NCBI GenBank assembly: GCA_013398055.1
Contig: VZRS01009627.1
Location: forward strand, 838,592-902,591
From: Ifrita kowaldi
Lineage: Eukaryota > Chordata > Aves > Passeriformes > Cinclosomatidae
DNA length: 64,000 nucleotides
Reading direction: 5' to 3'
Notes under the pieces: model-generated
Databases searched by the model: none
Told to the model about the DNA's origin: nothing
The model's input: the letters and a program-made list of their open reading frames with translations, nothing else
Shown: piece after piece, positions 37,991 to 48,063 of the stretch
How the letters are laid out: each line of letters begins with the position of its first letter
How positions within the stretch are numbered: the stretch's first letter is position 1
Made by a program: the position numbers and the translations under genes

Positions 37991-38759
37991 AGGGATGTCC
38001 ATGTTTTATTTCTCAGGGCTAGAATCCTGCTATAAAAGGAGGCAAAAATCAAGACATAAATGCCTTGATTCAGTTAAAAGCCATTTACTTTCTTCCATTC
38101 TTGTTAAGCCTTCCTGGAACTAATGTTTCCTTCCCTCCAACAGCGAAGCACTCCAAATGTGTTCTGCTTTTTGTATGTTAATGGCTGGAGTTTAAGTTGG
38201 AAATTGCTCCACTATCAATTATGTGAGCTGACTTGAGCAAGGAGACAAAGGCACTGAATACCAAATAACTGCCTGGCTGGAAAGGGGGAGGAGGGGTGGG
38301 CGAAGCCTTTGGAAAGCAGGGAGCACTTATGGAAGCGCACCTTAAGTTGGGGTTTTTTTGCATGATTGAATGAGTCAGGTTGGTTTTGGAGAGCAGGAGT
38401 GGTCCTGAGCCATCCTGGGGGCACCGCTGCCTGGCAGGAGGAGCTCCAAGAGGGATGCTGCAAATCCAAGTGCTTTGTCCCTGCTCTGGGCTGGCTACCC
38501 CTGTCTGCCTTCAGCCGGGCGAGGTGAGAGCAACTCCTGTTCCATTTAACATATTTAGTGACAAAACTGGGAAAACCACTTGCTTCAGTAATTTATTTGT
38601 ACTTTGTAAAGAGACTGCTTTACCCTGAGATGCTCTCAGGCCCGGGGATCAGGAGGCCTGGCAGAAATTGCCTTCACCCTGCGCAGAAAGCTGCGTGTGT
38701 GGGTGGCACGGGTGCTGTGATTTAAACCCCCTGCATCGCCAGGGTGACAGGACTGATAT

Positions 38760-38875
38760 GCTGATGGGTGTCTTTAAGCTGTTATGGTGTCTGAAAGCCA
38801 CACACCATTAGCCAGGTGACACTTCGTGCCTAGATACTGCTGTGATTGATGCTCTAATAAAGACCTGAGAGGCGA
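38760..38875. promoter_or_regulatory. Candidate regulatory stretch (E-box plus PBX-like)
   Basis: Contains ACCATTAGCC, CAGGTGACA (a perfect CAGGTG E-box, about 38814), TGTGATTGATG (PBX/HOX-like) and CTAATAAAG within about 70 bases. No repeat is seen. Inference from motifs. Confidence 0.25.
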
Positions 38876-41199
38876 GGGTGGGAGAGAGGGAGGGGATGGG
38901 CTCATGGAAATGACCTTATCCCAAGAATGGCCAAATACCCATGGTGGCCATAAAAATTGAGGACAGCAAAGAAAAAAAATTAATTTGTATTCAGCTGAGG
39001 ATTCGGCACAGTAAAAAGAGGAATTAATAAAGTAGAAGCTCCCTATTTTCCATTTTAACATCAATATATAAAGCAGCTGATAAAATCCAGTAGAGAAGGA
39101 AATGTTATCCTTTTGCATATGGAGTGCCTTCAGTATATAAAGGGGAAAGTCTGTCTGGGGCTTAAGGTGTTAGCATGGGACTCTGGATGCTATTACTTCT
39201 CCCTATGGACTTTTTATGTCACCCTGGTAGAGTCATAAATCCTCTCTGTTGCCCTTTCTAAAAGTAATTTACCCATTACAGAAGGACAGAGAGTAGAAAT
39301 GTCATCATTCATGCTAGAAGTGCATTGGCCACCATAACGAATTCAAGTACTGTACTCGGAGAAGACACTTGAGTTACTCAGATAGGACGACAAAACAGTG
39401 ATTGTCTCTGTCATGCTGGTTCTGTGCAAGGAATTCGATGTTAATTGCCACCAGGCACCCAAAAAGATGTCATTTGTTACCAGGAAGGCAAGGACAGGGT
39501 TTCTGCTGACTTCCTCTAGTCTGGTGTGTCCTTGCTGTGAGGAAACAGCCTGGGACTGAAGGGATTTCAACAGCTTCTCCCTAAAAAATTATAAATGCTT
39601 GACTCCTCTTTTCTCCCACAGCCTGGGAAGGGAAACTTTAGAAATGGATTTGCAAGGAAACAGCGGGTTGTTGCTCAGCACACATGGTTAGTCTCAGCTT
39701 GAGAAGGGAGGATTTAGCTTGTCTCAACTCTAAATAATGAAATGGAATTGAGGGGCACACTGAGGCTGTCTGCCACTAGCACCTAAATTGAGTGTCATGG
39801 CTCCTCTTGTGCCAGACTCCAGAGAAATGAATGACTGAGGCCAGGGCTGGCCAGGCCAGGTTGTCTTTAGTGACAAGAGGTCATGAATTCAGTGTTTCTT
39901 CTTCACCCTGCCCTTTCCAGACCATCTGTCCAGTGGGGCAAAAAATACCTTTCTTTAATAAAAAGTTCTTCTAAACTTTTAGTGATTGATAAAGGCAAGT
40001 ATCGCTGACACATCGTGTCACATGAACTTTGTGTATCCAAGAGGAATGTGGTGCTTTTTATCATGTAAAAAAGGCTTCGCTTGGCAAGGTATCCTTGCCA
40101 AAAAATGCCATTTTAAGGGTGGCCTGCTGCCATTGAACAGCTGGGAATACTGGGAAGCCAAATCACCTGTTCTGCTCTTGGCTGCTCGGTTGGGTGTTGC
40201 TACCAGACATGTGTGCTCAGAAGTGACTCGATTTGCTTCAGGTATCATTTGTGGGGAAGAGGAATGTGAAAGGGCTCATGTTTCCAAAACTGTTACTTTA
40301 TAAAAGATAAAATAGAGTAATACATAATTCATAACACTGCTTTGGGACTTGTTTTTTAGGCATATATTTATATCCTGACTATCAGACTTTTTAAATTGCT
40401 GCGTATTTCTGTGAAAGTAATTCTTATTCTGCTTTTTGTGACATGTGCCTTTCACCAAGATTTGTGTTTCTGTTCTGATCAATTCTGCCCTAAGTGCACA
40501 AGTGGCTTTCTTTACCATGTCCACATGACAGTCTCAATTGTAAAATAGTTTTGGGTTTTTTTCTTCCAACCAGATTAGGTAAGACAAAAGGAAGGAATGT
40601 TGTAACTGCACTGTAGATTTTTTCCCCCCAGGCAGATGTATCCTTTTTAAGGTTTAGCAAGAGACATAGTAGTTTTCATGTGGACTGTAATGTAGATGGT
40701 TTTATCTGCTCTTGAAGACATCTGTTTGAGTTTGTCAGCTGTATGTCACAATTACTTGCTGTTTTATTTCTGTCAGCTGTTTTAAGATACAGATACTGCT
40801 CAGATGCTGTCTCTGACTGAACCTTGGACTTGTGCTTTTGCTCTTTCTGTGCTGATTATTTCCTCTTCCACTGCCAAATTGTCTTAATTTAGGTAAGTTA
40901 TTATCAGCAAAAAAGCTTCCCTGAGTTTATTAACAGCCATTTGTCCTGGTAATCTGTTTTTCAGGTTAGTAGTTAGAGAAATTGTCTCCCTGTGTCCAAG
41001 CAGCTTCTGTCAGTTTTTAAAATGGAGTATTTCTATCTCATCTTTGGCCAAGGTCAGTATTTCATGTGACATGAGTCATTTAGACACTACCATAGGTCAC
41101 CTAGAATTTACTAATCTGAGACCAGCAGCACTCTAAAGGGTCCATGAGAGGAGCTTTGAGCACTGGATTATGGTCTAAGGGGATAGAGAGCTAATCCTG

Positions 41200-41285
41200 C
41201 CATAAACAAGACAATCTGTCTACAATATCCTGCAATTAGTCGGCATGATTAGTCATAAAAACAGTTCATAGAGGGCTCACACAAC
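41200..41285. promoter_or_regulatory. Candidate homeodomain cluster with HOX13/CDX-like site
   Basis: Within about 60 bases: GACAATCTG and TACAATATC (SOX-like), GCAATTAGTC, ATGATTAGTC and GTCATAAAA (posterior HOX/CDX-like). The TTAGTC word occurs twice in direct orientation 16 bases apart. No repeat is seen. Confidence 0.3.
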
Positions 41286-42446
41286 TTCTGTGACAGACAT
41301 GCACATTCTCTGTGATACAGAGGGAATATATAATGTACATCTACATGTGCTGCAGAGGAAAGAGTGAGAGAGCCAGCCCAAGGACAGCTTTGCAACAGCT
41401 TCTGTGCGCTCTGCGTGTATCTCATGGTCCCACTGCAGCTGCATCTAGGACAGGCTAGAGAGATCCAAGGGGTTTATGCTGTGTATGGGATGTACACTGG
41501 ATACCCACACTGTCCTCAGGCTCACATTAGCACAGATGCAGCCAAATTCGTCTCTTTTCAAGGGTGAGATTCCTGAAAACACAAAAGAGTCTCATGAACG
41601 GTCAGGCTGGGGAGTTCCCTTAATGTGTGAAATATGAGATTTGGAATCCCCAGTTCTACAGCTTAAAATCCAGAGGACGTCAAACGGTGAAGCAACCCTA
41701 CTTAATTTTACATTTAATTTTAGCTGAGTATTGGCTTCTCTCCTCACCAACTTGCCAGAAAAACTGCAGGGTAATTTTCTGTTTATCTCAAAGGCACCAG
41801 CCAAACCCAGACTGAACTTTTCTCGTGCAGAGCAGGAACGCTGCTGATCAAAGGCCAAATTTGAATATGATTATTTTCCTCTTATGGTTGAGTGGTACTA
41901 ATCATGTAGACTGTAGTTATGGGGAAGAAAAAAAAACTCCATAGAGACCTAAATTTGTTCTTAGTAGATTATTTTCAATCCAAGGGTTTCTCTTTGCTTT
42001 ATAGTGACAGTATGACATAGCACATAAGAGAAAGAAGGAGTTGGCCACCAAGGGGACTACTGCTTTTTTCCTGCACTCCCTGCTTAGCCAACAAAATTCA
42101 GGTTCTTGCCTGGCTGGTGGAGAACTCAAATGCAAAACAAGATTTTTTGCTGTGAAATAGCCTGCATTTCTCTCTGTCTTGCAGCAACCTGAGGTTTTCC
42201 ATGTGTATAATCCATGGTCAAAGCCATGGAGGCAATCAGTTTCATCAGGTCCACATAGGTGTTGTCAAATGACTTAACATGCCATGAACTACTATCATTT
42301 TAATTAACCTGTCTCTTAATTTTTATACATTGGCTTCTAAGAAAATGACAGGTTTTAAAGGTTATTTAAGGAGGTATTACTTCTGCTCTAAAAATGTGAT
42401 GCCTAACTGAATTTCATTACTAGAAATTAAAGCAGTAGGAATGTGA

Positions 42447-42528
42447 TTGGTGTTTTGGGGAGGGTTTGTTGTTGTTGTTCTTGTTTGGTTTTGGTGTTGG
42501 TGTTGGTTGGTTGTGGGTTTTTTTTCTG
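42447..42528. repeat. GT-rich low-complexity tract
   Basis: A run made almost only of G and T, with gttgtt and ggtgtt units, followed by poly-T. It is a simple low-complexity region with G-tracts on the plus strand. The G-runs are too few and too short for a confident quadruplex call. Confidence 0.85.
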
Positions 42529-45500
42529 TTTGCCAATTGCTTAGTAACCAGTTGCAGTTGTGCTCTATTTAGGGTAGCACAGACCACAGTTAATGGATTT
42601 TAGCTCCAGATTTAAGTTCCTCTGAAGGCACCTTTAGTTCTTCTAAAGGTTTAGCAGCCACTAGTAGCCAGTACAGAGTGAGGTGGTCCTAAACAAAGAT
42701 TAAATGCATGTTTTTTCTTCCTCTGGTGTTGCCAATTGAGTAAAACTGAATCACTGTATATCTTGTGCAGATGGAGAGGAAACAAATGTGTTTTCTGATG
42801 TTTTATGTGCCTAGTGCTGTTTTACAGCTCAGAAAAGATAGCTTAATTGAGACTGTCTGTGCATGGCACTCCCTGTGTTTAGTGTTTTGCCAGCTTGCAG
42901 GAAGGAACCGTGGTTTCTTGCCAGATCAAACATCACAGCAGAATATATGCTTCCCTAAACACAAACTGTATCATGTTTTCTTGGCCTCCACCACTAAAAA
43001 AAGAGCGTGCACTCCCTACCACTTTGAATGTTGGCATCACAGTTGCCTTGCTTGTGAGGACTGGCTTTTATTAGGCCTAGCTGGTGAGTTGCATTTTCTG
43101 TAATGAGCAAGGCTGTAAAATCTCTGCCAGCCACAGGTCCTGCTGGCACTGCCTACAATCCGCTGCCTCCCCACGTGTCACTCACACTGTGGTCACAAAA
43201 TCACTGCAGGCTTCCCGTGGCAGCCCAGCATCACCTGGGTGCACTGGAGCAGCCCAGCTGGGGTGTGGAAGCAGTGACCATTAGGAACATCCCAATGAAT
43301 CCTGCAGCAGGAACAGCACCTTCAGTCAGCACGGGGACACCTGGTAGCACGCCACTAGGAGGAAAATAGCACCTATCCAAACTAAGCATTTTAAACTCTT
43401 TATTTCATAGCAAGCTGCTGCTGTTCAGTGGGTGGGAGGAATCTGTGCTCTCTCCATTGATGCTGGTGACAGAAATACCAACAGAATTACTGCAGTGTGC
43501 AAGCCAACCTTTGCTGCCATGGCACCATCCCCAGCTAAGGCATTACACAGGCTATTCACAGGCTGCAGATCCTGTGGTGCTTCTGCCCCGTCACCACACA
43601 GACCTGCTGGTGACCCGGTCTGTGGCACTCCTCGTGACACCATAACCTCAGTCTGTGGTTTTATGTGCCCACAGGATGCAGAGAGCTCTGAATCTGGCTC
43701 TTCAAGGTGCTTTAGACAGCTGTGAACTGTGAATGTGATGACAGAGCTGTGGACCAACACATGAGGTAAACGTGAGATAGAGCATTTTGGCTGGGGTTTT
43801 GTGCTGGTGGGCTGGTAGGTCTGGCTTGGATCACTCTACCTACAGAGGATATTTTGACTCCACTCACAGCTGTAGGAAACAGCCACTGAAACCCATGGCC
43901 CATTTGCAGAGTGTAAAGCAGCATGAGGTGGCACAATATATTCCATGCCAGGCTTTTTGTCACTGGCTGAGCCCTCTCAGTTAATGGACTTACTGGGGTT
44001 GATGGACGTCTAAAACTTGGGAGGGAGTTTTAATGTATTCCCAGACTGCACTCCAGTGCTGTTGGGCTATCTCCTCAACATTCATTGGCTTTTTTCCCCC
44101 CTTTTCCTCCCAGAGTATATCTGCCCTGCAGCCTGGATAGATCTCCTGCTGCGAGTGGGTCTCAAAGGCCTGTTACTGGCATAGGTAAATATGGGAGAAT
44201 AGACCCTCTTTATTTTTGCATACTCCATCCCTCAAATCTTTAAGGTTGGAATCTGCAATTTCCAACCCAGCTGGCTTTCATGCTTTTCTCGAAGAGAGTT
44301 TTGCCAAAATACCAACAATGGCCTCAACTGTTTGTTGGTTTGGCACAGCTGTGTTCACAGTGGTCTTCATAAAACAACTGCAATATTTAGAGAAATGCAC
44401 AAGAAATTTGAGACTGTTAATTGTTAAATATTTTTGCACAAAGCATGACATTAAAAAGATTTTCCTCAGTTTTTTCTGTTTAGCAACTGTGGGAATTTCC
44501 AGTCTTAAGTGACAGTTTCTCTTATTACTGTGTGGAAAAAAAAAATTTCATAAGTCAGCAACGCCAGTTAAAACTCCCATTTTAGTAGTTTTAACAATAG
44601 AAAAATTATTTTGGTCAGCCCTCCAGTTTCATAGAAACTAAAAAGGACTTTCTTATTGCAAAACTGCAAGGTCATTCGAGTGGAAAGCAGCCTGATCCTG
44701 TGCAGCCAAGCTGGACTTGCAACTAAAGGAAAAAAAGAACAAATCATACATAGTAGGGGTCCTCATACCCAGCCAAAATATGTTCGCCCCAAAACTTCCT
44801 TTTCTTGACCCTATTGTTGTCCTTCTGCAAGCCTCAGGCCTCTCAGCTGGGAATTGTTTGTATTTCAGCGTTATTGAGACCAAGAGCAGATCCATCTCTT
44901 CCAGAGGGCTTGGTTCCCTTTGTGCCGAGTGAAGCCATGCTGGATTGCTCCTACCAAGCCAGATGCTGCACCAGACTGGGACAGTTTCTCATCCTGAAGG
45001 CCCCTTTTTTGCACATGGTGCTTCCACTCTGCCCTTCAGGTAGTTATCTCGGTTCTGACAGCCACCTGAGCCTTGCCAGGCTGCGCTGACTGGGCATCCT
45101 CTCCCATGCAAATAGGGGAGAAGTCATTAGTTTCCTAGGCACTCCTCAGTCTGGCTAATTAGGCTTGTTCCATAGACTGGAGGACTGTTAATTGGTCATT
45201 CCTAATCAGTGTCTGCCAGGGGAGGACTTAGTAATGATATGACATAAAACCAGAACCTTATCCTAGGTTTAGGGGTTTGCAGCTGTGACTGCTGCAACAA
45301 GCTGGAACGGGATGGCAAGTTATTTAAAAGAAATATTTTAAATACATGGAAAGGTCAGTTGAAGGAATTTGACTGAACTCTAAGCTGCCACTTCAGGGAA
45401 TAGAAGGAAAATGACCTCCTTTGCTATGGAGACTGAAATATTGCCAAGCCTTGAAATATTCAGATGATTGGTCAGCTGCCAAAAACTTGCTATTCATGAA

Positions 45501-46345
45501 ATGCCTGGTGTATACAAGCTTGTAGGGCCATTACAGATCTTAATGAGCTACAATAGAGACTTCTGCTTTACAAAAGGCAGAGGAAGCAGCTTGTCCTACC
45601 AGATCCTCTGCTTCTGTGCTGTTCTGCAAGCGCGGCACCAGAGAGCCGAGTGCCTCGCTTTGGTGGGAGTGATGGACCAGCTTTGAGCAAGCCCAGGAAG
45701 GTGTTTGCCATGCAGGCAAGCTGTCTGCCATGTAGCTCATTAGATGACTTGATGAGATTTTTGCCTGAGCCCCCATGGCCCTGGAGTCATCCTTGTTTAA
45801 AGCCATTCTTTGGCTGCTCAGTTTTGAATTTGTGATCAGTGCAGCCCCAGCATCTGTCAATCCCCAATCCCAACTCTCCTGCTTCTGCACGTTTGAATGA
45901 GGCTGCAAAGCACTTGATTAGATGGAGAATCATGCCCTGCTGCTCTTTCTCTCAGTCCTGGTTTGCTCAGCTAAGTAGCTCACTGCTTTACTAGCAATTG
46001 CAAGGCAGGCACTGCTAATAAGCCACTTGCTTTCCAGAAGCCAGGCTCTGCTCCATGAATTCCCACTCACACGCTCTGTGATCACCAGAGCTAAAAAACT
46101 GCTTTTATTTTTGGTTTTTTCGTACAAGATTGATTTGTTTCTCTTTAAGAATTCACATTTTAACCTTTGGTTTTCTGGCATGAAATTGAGAAATGCAAGT
46201 GAACCCCGATCAGATGTTCAAACCATTCCAGTCTCACTATTGAAAAGCCCTTGTCTGAATTTTTGCTGTTTTCTGGTCATTAAACTAATTCTGAAAAAGC
46301 CAGAAAGCTGTCTGATAGTTATAGTAGGAGGTTTGATTTTTTTTT
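42529..46345. other. Unique non-coding DNA
   Basis: No CR1 or exon recognised. GC-richer parts at 43100-43700 hold overlapping frames of up to 112 codons on both strands without domains. A frame of 122 codons (minus, 45540-45908) is likewise unsupported. Confidence 0.6.
45100..45225. promoter_or_regulatory. Candidate enhancer: octamer plus homeodomain cores
   Basis: A perfect octamer ATGCAAAT (45106-45113, POU-factor type) is followed by GTCATTAGT, GGCTAATTAGGC (about 45153), GTTAATTGG (about 45188) and CCTAATCAG (about 45201). That is four homeodomain-type cores in 110 bases. No repeat is recognised. POU plus homeodomain grouping is common in neural and pituitary enhancers, but tissue cannot be inferred here. 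Confidence 0.35.
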
Positions 46346-46396
46346 NNNNNNNNNNNNNNNNNNNNNNNNNNNNNNNNNNTTTTTTTTTTTTTTTTT
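46336..46396. other. Assembly gap (34 Ns, 46346-46379) inside poly-T
   Basis: T runs flank the Ns on both sides. The missing bases are probably more T, where a homopolymer was unresolved. Frames crossing it are meaningless. Confidence 0.95.
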
Positions 46397-47011
46397 GAGA
46401 AGGAAACCAAAGGGCAGCTTGAGGCTTTCAGGGACTGAAGGTTGGCTTTACCAAACATGCAAAAGGGTTACTGATTCTTTGTTCTTCATTTCTAGTTTTC
46501 ACAAGAATTAGATGTTGTTCTCAGCATGCTGCACAAATTTGTCTGCAAAGCTTCCAGCAAAATCCAATAAAAAAAGAAAAAGCTACTCTTCATATAACTT
46601 AGTAGTTTCTAGCATAATCCTTGCCAAAAAGTTGGAAAACTATATAAAATTTAATAAGAATTTATTGAACTGTGTAGGAGGAATGAAGTACCTCCAAAAT
46701 TACATTATATCAGACTGTTTCACCAAAGCAACATCAATTTGTCAGCATAAAATTAATAGAAAAAAACCTTAGCTTGCTGGAAATGCTCTGAAAATGTTTC
46801 AGTGAACTTTCCCACGAGTCCTGTGTGCTGCACATCTGCTGTGTAATGCCCATTTTAACAATATGTCAGAGGCCAAAACCTGCTTTCTTACATTGTTTTA
46901 AATACATCACTGATGTATTACTGACTGCTAACAGAGCAATCGGCTGCTCTGCAAGGCAGTAAAACTGCTGTGGGGGAGTGCAATTCCCGTTTTCCAAACA
47001 AGGATGTTTTT
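46397..47011. other. Unique non-coding DNA
   Basis: AT-rich, no repeat or exon recognised. The 86-codon frame at 46512-46772 is Lys/Ser/Asn-rich because of AT bias. Confidence 0.65.
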
Positions 47012-47125
47012 GCAGGGCTGTGAGCAACCTGGTCTGGTGGGAGGTGTCCCTTCCCATGGCATAAGGGTTGGAAGCAGATGATCTTTAAGGTCCCTTCCAC
47101 CCCAAAGCGTTCTGTGATTTTATGA
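47012..47125 (+). mobile_element. CR1 LINE fragment, 3' end, plus orientation
   Basis: Contains gagcaacctggtctggtggg, aggtgtcccttcccatggca, gatgatctttaaggtccctt, and ends gttctgtgattttatga. About 114 bases and truncated. Its 5' boundary is set where the gcagggctgtgagcaacc block begins. Confidence 0.93.
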
Positions 47126-47689
47126 AATAATTGTCAACATTTATTTAGAGTAGGTCTCAAGCCTCCAGGGCTTCAGCCCAGACTTTTATGGAAGGATTAG
47201 TTCAATCTGCTGGGAAAGGTGCTGTGTGTTTGTGGTTAAATTCAGCCCAAGTAGCATGTGCAGGTACCTGGATTTGTGCTGCAAATCTGCAGCAGAAAGT
47301 CCCTCTGAGATATGAAAGCTTTCACTTGTTGTTTTCACCTCACTGCATTTCTTTTCCTGGTTCTGCAACACTTTTCCTTTGAAGGCAGCAACTTAAATTA
47401 AGCTGTTTTGAAGGCTGGCTTTCACAGCTGCCTGGCCTGATGCTAATTTTGGAACAGAGCAGCCCGAGAGGTCAGAGCCGCCCCTCCATCCCTCCATCCA
47501 TCTCTCCTTCCCTGTGCAGGGGGATGCGCCGGGCTCCGGCTGACCCCTAGTGGTAATGGGGAGGCCGGAGCCAGCCCGGGGGGCTGCCTGGAGCTTGGAG
47601 GGGCAGCTCCGTCCTTCCCAGGCTTGCCGATAATTAATGAATACAAGGAAACACTGCTGAGTTGGTGACGAGATGAATGTGCCGATGGT
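47126..47689. other. Non-coding DNA with GC-rich patch 47450-47640
   Basis: The right part has about nine CpGs in 190 bases and a (CCAT)-like ccatccctccatccatctct run at about 47490. It contains the CTCF-like site at 47540-47553. No exon is recognised, although a 123-codon minus-strand frame (47443-47814) crosses it and the next CR1. Confidence 0.55.
47540..47553 (-). promoter_or_regulatory. CTCF-like motif, minus orientation
   Basis: On the minus strand the 14-mer reads CCACTAGGGGTCAG. It matches 13 of 14 positions of the CTCF core CCASYAGRKGGCRS, with T instead of G at position 11. It lies in a GC-rich patch between two CR1 copies. Occupancy is unknown. Confidence 0.4.
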
Positions 47690-47925
47690 TTACAGCTGAA
47701 AGAGGAGAGATTGAGATCAGATGTCTGGAAGAAGCTCTTTACTGTGACGGTGGTGAGGCCCTGGCACAGGTTGCCCAGAGAAGCCGTGGCTGCTTCTTCC
47801 CTGGAAGTGTTCAAGGCTGGCTTGGATGGAAAAACCTGGTTGAGTGGAAAGAGTCCCTGTCCATGGCAGGGGATTGGAATGAGATGATATTTAATGTCCC
47901 TTCCAGCTCAAACTGTTCTGTGAGC
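47690..47925 (+). mobile_element. CR1 LINE fragment, 3' end, plus orientation
   Basis: Starts around cagctgaaagaggagagatt and runs through ctggaagaagctctttactg, gtggtgaggccctggcacag, ttgcccagagaagccgtggc and gtgttcaaggctggcttgga. It ends at ttccagctcaaactgttctgtgag. At about 236 bases it is among the longer pieces here. The tail lacks a clear second 8-mer. Confidence 0.94.
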
Positions 47926-47967
47926 TACAGCCCTCAGTGTGCTGCTGTTGCTGTTCTTTGAGGGTTA

Positions 47968-48046
47968 TATCCTACCCAAACGCACTCTCTTTCAGTTTAA
48001 GGCCATTCCCTCTTTTCCCATCACTAATTAGAAGTCTTCCCCAGCC
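47968..48046 (-). mobile_element. CR1 LINE internal 3'-region fragment, minus orientation
   Basis: On the plus strand ctctctttcagtttaaggcc, attccctcttttcccatcac and gtcttccccagc form the reverse complement of a CR1 segment that lies further from the 3' end. It ends next to ctaaatgattctatgaaa (48046-48063), which resembles a plus-strand CR1 terminal 8-mer, so the junction may record nested insertions. Confidence 0.7.
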
Positions 48047-48063
48047 TAAATGATTCTATGAAA

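Larger units (their letters stand above)
35031..42446. other. 7.4-kb unique stretch, very AT-rich at its left end
   Basis: 35031-35250 is strongly AT-rich with ctcttaaactatttaaacac-like words. The rest is single-copy sequence without CR1. Open frames reach 126 codons (minus, 36966-37346) in a GC-richer patch at 36960-37260 where both strands are open in several frames, so composition explains it. Candidate regulatory patches at 37780-37990, 38760-38875 and 41200-41285 are listed separately. A TATATAAAG box lies at 39134-39142 with no other promoter feature. Confidence 0.55.

Noticed and set aside
39134..39142. TATA box (TATATAAAG)
   Set aside because: No CpG enrichment, initiator, exon or splice donor follows it, so a promoter cannot be supported.
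42195..42264. Possible internal exon: good acceptor (tctgtcttgcag) and ~70 open bases before a GT
   Set aside because: The donor (ATAG/GTGTTG) is weak, the peptide is not recognised and no neighbouring exon is seen.
43363..43376. CTCF-like CCACTAGGAGGAAA
   Set aside because: Only about 11 of 14 core positions fit, including loss of the GGC core. Similar partial matches at about 53810 and 60613 were also dropped.
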